DNA from: an uncultured Burkholderiales bacterium
GTDB lineage: Bacteria; Pseudomonadota; Gammaproteobacteria; Burkholderiales; Burkholderiaceae_C
Assembly: GCA_937897495.1 (NCBI GenBank)
Contig: CALCBL010000110.1
Coordinates: 1-7,994 of the forward strand
Direction: 5' to 3'
DNA length: 7,994 bases
In this document: in pieces, positions 1 through 6,824 of the stretch
How positions within the stretch are numbered: the first letter of the stretch is position 1
How the letters are laid out: each line of letters begins with the position of its first letter
Translations under genes and position numbers: made by a program
The notes under the pieces: generated by a model
Databases searched by the model: none
Seen by the model: the letters and a program-made list of their open reading frames with translations, nothing else
Told to the model about the DNA's origin: nothing

Positions 1-1672
<1,672 letters not shown>

Positions 1673-2137
1673 TCAGCGCGTGGCAGCCTTTTGAGTGTCC
1701 CTTTGACCGTCCCTTTGGGCATCCGTTCCGGGTGCCGTCACAAAGCCAATCCGGCTTAAGCCAGCCTGCTGAGCCAGTCCCATGAGCTCAAGCACTTGAC
1801 CATAAGGCACTGCCTGATCGACCCGAAGTTGAACTTCCAAATTGGGCTTTTGATTTGCCAATTGCACAAGCTCAGTTGGCAAGGCCGCCAACGTGACGGG
1901 CTTGTCATTGATGAAAAGTTCGCCAGATGCTTTCAGGCTGAGGCTCAGGGCCTCGGGTGCTTCCCCCGCTTGAGCGGCTTTGGATTGAGGCAAATCCAGC
2001 CGAATGGCGCTGGTCAGAAGGGGGGCCGTGAGAATGAAAATAACCAACAACACCAGCATCACGTCCACCAATGGCGTGACGTTGATGTCACTGAAGGGTT
2101 TGGCAAGCGCTGCGCGAGGGAATCGACCAAATGCCAT
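1673..2137 (-). CDS. exbD: ExbD/TolR family biopolymer transport protein
   Basis: Small inner-membrane partner of an ExbB/TolQ-type proton channel; the complex uses the proton motive force to drive TonB-dependent outer-membrane uptake (ExbD) or Tol-Pal (TolR). The 154-residue protein has a short cytoplasmic N-terminus, then the family signature DINVTPLVDVMLVLLVIF with one transmembrane helix at about residues 23-44 that contains the proton-carrying aspartate D25, and a periplasmic domain ending near residue 135. The last ~20 residues are a polar tail with a GQRD/AQRD-like repeat, coded by a 9-base unit (GTCCCTTTG on the plus strand) repeated at 1697-1705 and 1709-1717. An AGAAGG ribosome binding site sits 7 bases before the ATG. 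It starts 19 bases after the exbB stop. I call it ExbD rather than TolR because no tolA, tolB or pal is nearby; a TolR role is not excluded. Confidence 0.93.
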   Translation of the reverse strand: MAFGRFPRAALAKPFSDINVTPLVDVMLVLLVIFILTAPLLTSAIRLDLPQSKAAQAGEAPEALSLSLKASGELFINDKPVTLAALPTELVQLANQKPNLEVQLRVDQAVPYGQVLELMGLAQQAGLSRIGFVTAPGTDAQRDGQRDTQKAATR

Positions 2138-2144
2138 GGCTTTG

Positions 2145-2150
2145 CCTTCT
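2145..2150 (-). promoter_or_regulatory. Ribosome binding site of exbD
   Basis: AGAAGG on the minus strand, 7 bases before the exbD ATG. It is one of the few clear Shine-Dalgarno sites in the left operon and supports this start codon. Confidence 0.6.
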
Positions 2151-2156
2151 GGCCTG

Positions 2157-2801
2157 TTAGTTGTGTCGACCGGTGAGCAAGTTCATCAGGTCTTGTGCAA
2201 AACCCTCTAGCTCAATTTCAATTTGCGCCACCGTGCGGCCCAACACGTTGTAGGCCAAAACCGCAGGAATGGCCACTGCCAAGCCAGCAGCGGTCATGAC
2301 CAAAGCTTCGCCTACGGGGCCGGCCACTCGGTCGAGGGTAATTTGGCCCACCTCAGCCATACCGCTCAGGGCGTTGAAAATGCCCCACACTGTGCCTAGC
2401 AAACCCACAAAGGGTGAGATTGCGCCCACCGTGGCCAACAGCAATTGCCCCCATTGCAGCCTGTTGACTGTAGCTTGCAAACTGTCGCGCAGAACACGGG
2501 TGAGTTGATGCTCGCGTTCGCCAGCGGCCGCCAAAGTGCCGCCCAAAGGCAACAAGGTGGCCTCTAAAAGTGGTGTGACCGATTGATCGCGGTCAAATTG
2601 CGCAACGCGGGCATGGGCCTCATCGAATTGGGCGGCTTGCCAAAAAGCAGCCGTGCTTTGGGGCACGTCTGATTTCACGCGGCGCAGCAAATTGAGTTTC
2701 CAAAAAATGACCACCCACGTACTGACCGACATGGCCAACAAAGCCACTGCCACAAAGCGGGTGACCCAGTCACCTTCTGCCCAAAAGGTCAATAAATTCA
2801 T
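2157..2801 (-). CDS. exbB: ExbB/TolQ/MotA family proton channel protein
   Basis: Inner-membrane channel subunit that works with the adjacent ExbD to turn proton flow into mechanical energy for outer-membrane transport. The 214-residue protein has three hydrophobic segments, at about residues 13-36, 120-143 and 163-187, with a large cytoplasmic loop between the first two, as in the family. The core GLLGTVWGIFNAL and GPVGEALVMTAAGLAVAIPA are diagnostic. T137, E165 and T170 correspond by motif alignment to E. coli ExbB T148, E176 and T181 in the proton path. It starts 11 bases after the dapB stop with only a weak purine-rich stretch (GAGATAAAG) upstream, so translation may be coupled to dapB. 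The gene is exbB rather than tolQ by context and by the GQITLDRVAGPVGEAL segment; confidence in the family is higher than in the subtype. Confidence 0.93.
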   Translation of the reverse strand: MNLLTFWAEGDWVTRFVAVALLAMSVSTWVVIFWKLNLLRRVKSDVPQSTAAFWQAAQFDEAHARVAQFDRDQSVTPLLEATLLPLGGTLAAAGEREHQLTRVLRDSLQATVNRLQWGQLLLATVGAISPFVGLLGTVWGIFNALSGMAEVGQITLDRVAGPVGEALVMTAAGLAVAIPAVLAYNVLGRTVAQIEIELEGFAQDLMNLLTGRHN

Positions 2802-2812
2802 GGGCTGTGGCT

Positions 2813-3655
2813 TTATCTCAAGGACAGCACATCGAACATGTCGAAGAGGCCCGTTTTTTGGTCTGCTAAAAATCGGACAGCCCGCAAACTGCCTTGTGCA
2901 TAGGTCGCCCGGCTGGAAGACTTGTGCGTGACTTCAATGCGTTCGCCAGTACCCGCAAACAAGACGGTGTGGTCGCCCACAATGTCGCCGCCGCGGATGG
3001 TGGCAAAGCCAATGCTGGAAGGGTCACGCTCGCCCGTGACACCTTCTCGGGCATACACGGCGCAGTCTTTCAAATCTCTGCCTAAAGCATCGGCAATGAC
3101 CTCGCCCATTTTGAGAGCGGTGCCCGATGGCGCGTCTACCTTGTGGCGGTGATGGGCCTCAATGATTTCAATGTCATAACCCGTGGCCAGCGCTTTGGCC
3201 GCCATTTCAAGCAATTTGAGCGTGACATTGACGCCCACGCTCATGTTGGGCGCCATGACGATGGCGATGTCTTTGGCGATGGCTTTGATTTCATTTTTCT
3301 CGGCATCGGAAAAACCGGTGGTGCCGATGACCGCCTTAACGCCCAAGGCTTGGCAAATTTTCAAGTGCGCCAAGGTGCCTTCAGGCCGTGTGAAATCAAT
3401 CAGGTATTGGGAATTTTGCAAGCCAAGCTTCAGGTCGCCGGTGACCAAGACGCCACTGGCTTTGCCCATGGCAGCGCCAGCATCGGTACCGACAGCCGTG
3501 CTGCTGGCCAAATCGAGCGCGCCCGTGAGGCGGCAATCTGGGGCATTGGCAATGGCCTCAATGAGCATGTGGCCCATGCGGCCAGATGCGCCCGCAACAG
3601 CCACAGCATGCAAGGGCACTGAATGTGAAGAAGCGACTTGTGTCATGTGATTCAT
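2813..3655 (-). CDS. dapB: 4-hydroxy-tetrahydrodipicolinate reductase
   Basis: Cytoplasmic NAD(P)H-dependent reductase of the diaminopimelate/lysine pathway, giving tetrahydrodipicolinate for peptidoglycan and lysine synthesis. The 280-residue protein has the nucleotide-binding GASGRMG at 22-28, TRPEGT near 89-94, GTTGFS at 111-116, APNMSVGVN at 135-143, the catalytic [15 protein letters not shown] at 167-180 (H168/H169 and K172) and the C-terminal [13 protein letters not shown] at 221-233. It is about 10 residues longer than the E. coli enzyme, all at the N-terminus. The annotated ATG shares its A with the bamE stop (TGATG), which suggests coupled translation; a second in-frame ATG 9 bases later (3644-3646) is an alternative start. 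Neither has a good Shine-Dalgarno site. It is followed 11 bases later by exbB. Confidence 0.97.
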   Translation of the reverse strand: MNHMTQVASSHSVPLHAVAVAGASGRMGHMLIEAIANAPDCRLTGALDLASSTAVGTDAGAAMGKASGVLVTGDLKLGLQNSQYLIDFTRPEGTLAHLKICQALGVKAVIGTTGFSDAEKNEIKAIAKDIAIVMAPNMSVGVNVTLKLLEMAAKALATGYDIEIIEAHHRHKVDAPSGTALKMGEVIADALGRDLKDCAVYAREGVTGERDPSSIGFATIRGGDIVGDHTVLFAGTGERIEVTHKSSSRATYAQGSLRAVRFLADQKTGLFDMFDVLSLR

Positions 3656-4206
3656 CAGCGCTTGGCTGGTTCAAGCGGAGGGTAAGAACTTGGCAAAGGC
3701 AAGGCCGCTGGGGCAGGGTCGGCTTTGCGAACGGGTGCAGGGAATTTGCGCAAATCTTCTTCTTTGGCTTCTAACTCTGGCACTTTGGTACTGGATTTTT
3801 TGGCCACCAATTTGGTGACGAACTCAGTTTCGCTAGGCAACTCGTCGCCTGTGACGCGCTCGAGCACATCGCCTTTGAACCAAGCACTGAGGCTAAAGCT
3901 TTGCGCTGGCACACCTTGGCGTCGAATGGTGAAGACGTAATCCCAGCGCTGCTCGTGAAACACGCTGGCAACCAAGGGCGTGCCCAACACTTCGCGCACC
4001 TGCATGCGTGACATGCCTGGCTTGAGGAATTCTTTTTGCTCACGCGACACAAAATTGCCTTGAACCACCTCAGGGATGTACAAAACGGCATCTGTGGCCA
4101 CATTGAGGCGGGGCAAACTGCATGCGCTTAAAAGGGCCAGCAAAAAAGGCACAGCCATGCCCAAGGACACCGTGTTGCGCAGAGAAATAAGAATTTGTTT
4201 TTTCAT
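3655..4206 (-). CDS. bamE: Outer membrane assembly lipoprotein BamE (SmpA/OmlA)
   Basis: Lipoprotein of the BAM complex that inserts beta-barrel proteins into the outer membrane. I start it at the ATG at 4204-4206 (183 residues) because it gives a proper lipoprotein signal: MKKQI, a hydrophobic stretch, and the lipobox LSAC with Cys29 as the lipidated residue followed by Ser. An in-frame ATG at 4222-4224 adds six residues (MVCQAS) ahead of the KK; it lies only about 5 bases from the transcription start expected from the nearby TACAAT, so it is less likely. The SmpA/OmlA domain is seen in [19 protein letters not shown] and the following RWDYVF. A proline-, alanine- and lysine-rich tail of about 50 residues makes it longer than E. 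coli BamE (113 residues). It is first in the bamE-dapB-exbB-exbD operon and divergent from fur, a common betaproteobacterial arrangement. Confidence 0.9.
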   Translation of the reverse strand: MKKQILISLRNTVSLGMAVPFLLALLSACSLPRLNVATDAVLYIPEVVQGNFVSREQKEFLKPGMSRMQVREVLGTPLVASVFHEQRWDYVFTIRRQGVPAQSFSLSAWFKGDVLERVTGDELPSETEFVTKLVAKKSSTKVPELEAKEEDLRKFPAPVRKADPAPAALPLPSSYPPLEPAKR

Positions 4207-4235
4207 GGATGCTTGGCAGACCATATGATGGAGTC

Positions 4236-4241
4236 ATTGTA
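4236..4241 (-). promoter_or_regulatory. Putative -10 element of the bamE operon
   Basis: TACAAT on the minus strand matches five of six bases of the sigma-70 -10 consensus. An upstream TTCGCC at 18-base spacing is a poor -35. The predicted start of transcription is about 4229, giving a leader of roughly 20 bases to the preferred bamE ATG. No other terminator or gene lies between this and fur, so a promoter for the five-gene block is expected here. Confidence 0.4.
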
Positions 4242-4269
4242 GCGGTAGCATTCGGCTCTGGCGAAGCCC

Positions 4270-4281
4270 CTTTGACCAAAG
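4270..4281. promoter_or_regulatory. Palindrome in the fur-bamE divergent region, overlapping a -35-like TTGACC
   Basis: CTTTG-AC-CAAAG is a perfect 5-base inverted repeat around two central bases. It contains TTGACC (4272-4277), a five-of-six match to the -35 consensus pointing toward fur, though the hexamer 17 bases on (TTTGCA) is a poor -10. It could be an operator in the shared intergenic region or simply chance. It does not look like a canonical Fur box. Confidence 0.25.
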
Positions 4282-4311
4282 CCCTTCTCATTCATTTGCA
4301 ACTGAAAACAC

Positions 4312-4734
4312 ATGGACGAACTCAAAAGCACTGGGCTAAAAACCACCATCCCTCGTCAAAAGATTTTGGAAATCTTTCAAAAAGGGGTGCAAAGGCACAT
4401 GACGGCCGAGGATGTTTTCAAGCATCTGCTCAATGACAACGCCGATATCGGTTTGGCCACCGTGTACCGTGTCCTCACCCAGTTTGAACAGGCTGGGCTT
4501 TTAAGCCGAAACCATTTTGAAAGTGGCAAGGCAGTGTATGAGCTCAACGAGGGGCAGCACCATGACCACATGGTGTGCCTAGACTGCGGCAAAGTTGAAG
4601 AGTTTTACGACGCCGAAATTGAAAAAAGGCAACACGATGTGGCCTTGTCCAAGGGCTTTGTGATTGCCGACCATGCGCTTAGTTTGTACGCTCACTGCAC
4701 CCAAAACCCCTGCCCCCATCGCAACCGAACCTAA
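4312..4734 (+). CDS. fur: Ferric uptake regulator Fur
   Basis: Iron-responsive DNA-binding repressor, dimeric and cytoplasmic, that turns off iron uptake genes when Fe(II) is plentiful. The 140-residue protein has the N-terminal winged helix with [18 protein letters not shown] at 47-64 as recognition helix region, and a C-terminal metal/dimer domain with E77, HHDH at 83-86, C89-x2-C92, H121 and C129/C134. H29 (in RHMTAEDVF) matches the N-terminal metal ligand of E. coli Fur. These features favour Fur over Zur or PerR. The ATG is fixed by an in-frame TGA at 4303-4305 just upstream. There is no obvious Shine-Dalgarno site. It is divergent from bamE and convergent with hprK. Its neighbourhood includes exbBD, which are often Fur-regulated elsewhere, but I see no Fur box in this window. 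Confidence 0.96.
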   Translation: MDELKSTGLKTTIPRQKILEIFQKGVQRHMTAEDVFKHLLNDNADIGLATVYRVLTQFEQAGLLSRNHFESGKAVYELNEGQHHDHMVCLDCGKVEEFYDAEIEKRQHDVALSKGFVIADHALSLYAHCTQNPCPHRNRT

Positions 4735-4751
4735 GCCGTCTGCAGGCTAAG
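4731..4751. terminator. Weak hairpin between convergent fur and hprK
   Basis: CTAAGCC and GGCTAAG can pair over a 7-base loop with one A-A mismatch, starting at the fur stop codon. There is no U-tract on either side, so this is not a classical intrinsic terminator. It is the only structure in the 27-base gap between two converging genes and might help end both transcripts. Confidence 0.25.
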
Positions 4752-4761
4752 TCAGGCTCAC

Positions 4762-5703
4762 TCAGTCCATGGCCGCGCGTTGGGCCGCCATGAAATCTTG
4801 GTAGGTGTCAATGCCCCGCATTTGCAAAATGGTGTTGCGAACGGCAGCCTCCACCAGCACCGCAATGTTGCGGCCAGCCACCACCTGAATGACCACTTTG
4901 CGAACCGGAATGCCCAGAACATCTTGGGTAAGCGTCTCTGTGGGAATGCGTTCGTAATCACGCTCAAAGTTCTCGTGACGCACCAAGTGCACAATGAGTT
5001 TCAAACGCATTTTGCGACGAACAGCGGTTTCACCAAAAATAGCGCGAATGTCGAGCAGGCCAATGCCGCGGACCTCGAGCAAGTTTTGCAGTAACTCCGG
5101 GCAACGGGCCTCAATGGTGGTTTGGTTGATGCGAAATAAATCAACGGCGTCATCGGCCACCAAGCCATTGCCTCGGGAAATCAACTCCAGGCCCAACTCG
5201 CTCTTACCGAGGCCTGACTCGCCCGTGATCAAGACACCCAAACCCAAAATATCCATGAACACACCGTGCATGGTGGTGCGGTCGGCAAAGTGTTTGGACA
5301 AATAAGCCCTGAGCACATCAATCACAAAAGCCGACGACTCGGGTGTGGAGAACATGGGGATTTGCGCGCCCTCACACACTCGAAGCAAGGCCTCTGGCGC
5401 GGTTTGGCCATCGGCCAAGACCAACACAGGGGGCTCCAAGGTGACGATGCGTGAAACACGCCTCAAGCAATCCTCTTCGCTGCCTCGCATCAGATAGGAC
5501 ACCTCGCGTTCACCCAAAATTTGAACCCGGTAAGGATGGATGTAATTCAAATAGCCCACCAAATCGGCACCTGAGCGCGCGGCACGAACGGCGACTTCAT
5601 CAAATCGGCGCTCTGAGGCGCCTAAGCCCGCAATCCACTGCCACTTGAGTTTGCCTCGGTGGTCTTCAAACAGCGCATCTGCGCTGACAGCGGTGGGCTT
5701 CAT
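4762..5703 (-). CDS. hprK: HPr kinase/phosphorylase
   Basis: Bifunctional enzyme that phosphorylates HPr on a serine and also removes that phosphate by phosphorolysis, linking metabolic state to PTS activity. The 313-residue protein is full length for the family. It has an N-terminal domain to about residue 135, then the kinase domain with H146-G, the P-loop GESGLGKS at 161-168, ADDAVD at 183-188 and the family signature [18 protein letters not shown] at 208-225, all intact. A GAGG site lies 5 bases before the ATG, supporting this start. It follows ptsN by 39 bases and is probably co-transcribed with it. In proteobacteria that carry it, HprK belongs to a mainly regulatory PTS with PtsN, HPr and enzyme I; the latter two are not in this window. 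rapZ, which follows it in many Burkholderiales, is replaced here by convergent fur. Confidence 0.97.
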   Translation of the reverse strand: MKPTAVSADALFEDHRGKLKWQWIAGLGASERRFDEVAVRAARSGADLVGYLNYIHPYRVQILGEREVSYLMRGSEEDCLRRVSRIVTLEPPVLVLADGQTAPEALLRVCEGAQIPMFSTPESSAFVIDVLRAYLSKHFADRTTMHGVFMDILGLGVLITGESGLGKSELGLELISRGNGLVADDAVDLFRINQTTIEARCPELLQNLLEVRGIGLLDIRAIFGETAVRRKMRLKLIVHLVRHENFERDYERIPTETLTQDVLGIPVRKVVIQVVAGRNIAVLVEAAVRNTILQMRGIDTYQDFMAAQRAAMD

Positions 5704-5742
5704 CTCAACCTCGATTCGTTGATGGGCTTAAGAGCAGCATTC

Positions 5743-6204
5743 TCACTTGGCAGGCAACCACTTGTCGATCAGATCGTGCAAGCTTGAAGCCGTTGCGCTG
5801 CTGATCATGTTGTCGCGCGTACTGGCATTGCTCAAAATTTCAGCAATTTCAGACAAAATTTCCAAGTGCTTTTGGGTGGCCGCTTCGGGCACCAACAAGA
5901 AAATGAGCAACTTCACAGCTTGCTCATCGGGCGCATCGAAGCCAATGGCTTGAGCCAATTGAAACACTGCCGCCATGGGAGACTTCAAGCCCTTGATGCG
6001 GCCATGTGGAATGGCCACGCCATGACCTAAGCCCGTAGAGCCCAAACGCTCCCTGGCAAACAAACTGTCAGTGACCAAGGCTCTGGACAGGCCATGCAAA
6101 CTTTCAAACAACAAACCCGCCTCTTCAAAAGCGCGCTTCTTGCTGGTGGCATCTACGCCAACCAGCACTTGTTCAACAGGGAGAATGGCTGCAAGTCTGT
6201 TCAT
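5743..6204 (-). CDS. ptsN: Nitrogen-type PTS EIIA protein PtsN
   Basis: Phosphoryl acceptor of the nitrogen-type phosphotransferase system, a cytoplasmic regulator rather than a sugar transporter. In enterobacteria it affects potassium transport and stress responses. The 153-residue protein is one EIIA domain of the mannitol/fructose class. The phosphorylated histidine is H67 in GVAIPHGRI, preceded by GSTGLGHG; LLIFLLVPEAATQKHLEILSE follows as expected. The ATG at 6202-6204 is the first possible start because an in-frame TAA lies 15 bases upstream. No Shine-Dalgarno site is seen; CATAAT, a good -10 match, lies 11 bases before the ATG. An intrinsic terminator separates it from hpf upstream, and hprK follows after 39 bases, so ptsN-hprK probably form their own transcription unit. 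Confidence 0.95.
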   Translation of the reverse strand: MNRLAAILPVEQVLVGVDATSKKRAFEEAGLLFESLHGLSRALVTDSLFARERLGSTGLGHGVAIPHGRIKGLKSPMAAVFQLAQAIGFDAPDEQAVKLLIFLLVPEAATQKHLEILSEIAEILSNASTRDNMISSATASSLHDLIDKWLPAK

Positions 6205-6215
6205 ATCGAGGGCGG

Positions 6216-6221
6216 ATTATG
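6216..6221 (-). promoter_or_regulatory. Putative -10 element for ptsN-hprK
   Basis: CATAAT on the minus strand is a five-of-six match to the -10 consensus and lies just after the terminator that ends hpf transcription, where a new promoter would be needed. The best upstream -35-like hexamer, TTGGGA, is at a long 19-base spacing. Transcription would begin only about 5 bases before the ptsN ATG. Confidence 0.35.
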
Positions 6222-6244
6222 CACCCTGCGAAAGCTAATCTCCC

Positions 6245-6271
6245 AAAAAAAACCGCACCCGAGGGGTGCGG
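6245..6271 (-). terminator. Intrinsic terminator after hpf
   Basis: Read on the minus strand, CCGCACCC (6271-6264) and GGGTGCGG (6260-6253) form a perfect 8-base, mostly GC stem with a 3-base loop, directly followed by eight T residues (6252-6245). It lies about 30 bases after the hpf stop and about 40 bases before the ptsN start. This is the strongest terminator in the window. It may be partial, giving read-through into ptsN-hprK. Confidence 0.9.
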
Positions 6272-6300
6272 CGGCGTTCTTGACTTCAAAAAAAGGGTTT

Positions 6301-6630
6301 TTACATCATGCGCTTGGGCGCAATATGGTGATGGTCCATGATCCGATTTTTGTGATTGACCACTTGGCGGTCCAATTTATCGACCAAGTCATCGACGGCC
6401 GCATAGAGGTCTTGGTGCGAACTTTCTGCAAATAAATCATTGCCTTTGACATGAATATTGCACTCTGCTCGCTGACGTTTGTCTTTCTCTTTTTGTTTTT
6501 CAACCGTGAGCAACACTTTCACATCCACCACTTGGTCAAAATGCCGAGTGATTCGGTCTAGCTTGCCTGTGACATAGCTTCTGAGTGCGGGGGTAACTTC
6601 GAGGTGGTGACCACTGATCGTCAGATTCAT
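6301..6630 (-). CDS. hpf: Ribosome hibernation promoting factor, short form
   Basis: Small protein that binds the 30S decoding region in slow-growing cells and promotes inactive ribosome dimers, protecting ribosomes in stationary phase. The 109-residue protein matches the short HPF/YfiA family: N-terminal [20 protein letters not shown], a charged linker rich in Lys and Glu at 44-54, and [19 protein letters not shown] at 78-96. It lacks the C-terminal dimerisation domain of the long form. The start is supported by a perfect AGGAGG 7 bases upstream, the best ribosome binding site in the window. It stands upstream of ptsN-hprK as in the classical rpoN-hpf-ptsN cluster, but rpoN is absent and an intrinsic terminator follows it. 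Its 189-base upstream region contains competing inverted repeats that may control expression. Confidence 0.95.
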   Translation of the reverse strand: MNLTISGHHLEVTPALRSYVTGKLDRITRHFDQVVDVKVLLTVEKQKEKDKRQRAECNIHVKGNDLFAESSHQDLYAAVDDLVDKLDRQVVNHKNRIMDHHHIAPKRMM

Positions 6631-6637
6631 AAAAAAG

Positions 6638-6643
6638 CCTCCT
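6638..6643 (-). promoter_or_regulatory. Perfect Shine-Dalgarno site of hpf
   Basis: AGGAGG on the minus strand with a 7-base spacer before the hpf ATG. Most other genes here have weak or no such site, so hpf appears built for strong translation. Confidence 0.85.
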
Positions 6644-6664
6644 GTTGCTCTCTAAGATAAACAA

Positions 6665-6713
6665 CCACCTCCCCAAATAGGGGGTGGGCTGAATCCACTA
6701 TGCGCCCCCCTAT
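6665..6713 (-). promoter_or_regulatory. Competing inverted repeats in the hpf upstream region
   Basis: In transcription order, arm A is ATAGGGGG (6713-6706), arm B is CCACCCCCTAT (6687-6677) and arm C is GGGGAGGTGG (6674-6665). A and B pair as a perfect 8-base stem around a 21-base loop. B and C pair over about 8 bases with a one-base bulge and a short AT-rich loop. Both use the same C-run of B, so only one can form. C is followed by TTGTTTATCTT, a loose T-rich stretch, and then the AGGAGG site. It may be an attenuator, a translation switch, an operator, or chance. A CATAGT between the arms (6702-6697) might instead be a -10, which would leave A untranscribed. Confidence 0.4.
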
Positions 6714-6773
6714 CGTGAAAAGCAAGCTTGGCTATTTAAACACTTTAATTTGCTCTAGTCTTGCGCTTTTCTT

Positions 6774-6824
6774 GCAAAAAAGCTGATAAATTCCTATCTT
6801 GAAGCATTTCATCAACTCTTCAAG
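6774..6824 (-). terminator. Possible weak terminator after the MFS gene
   Basis: Just after the transporter stop codon, CTTGAAG (6824-6818) and CTTCAAG (6804-6798) can pair around 13 bases. Next comes a small AT-rich stem, GATA/TATC with a 6-base loop, extended by GCT/AGC across a bulge, and then a run of seven T residues. The stems are weak and the strongest one is well away from the T-run, so termination may be partial. The rest of the 189-base gap up to hpf holds the inverted repeats listed separately and no gene that I can support. Confidence 0.3.

Noticed and set aside
3143..3650. Two overlapping plus-strand open frames of about 155-160 codons
   Set aside because: Both are antisense to well-conserved dapB and to each other in different frames, with no domain or ribosome binding site; they are coding shadows.
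6631..6819. Sigma-54 type promoter for hpf or ptsN
   Set aside because: No TGGCAC-N5-TTGCA-like -24/-12 pair could be found on the minus strand in this gap.
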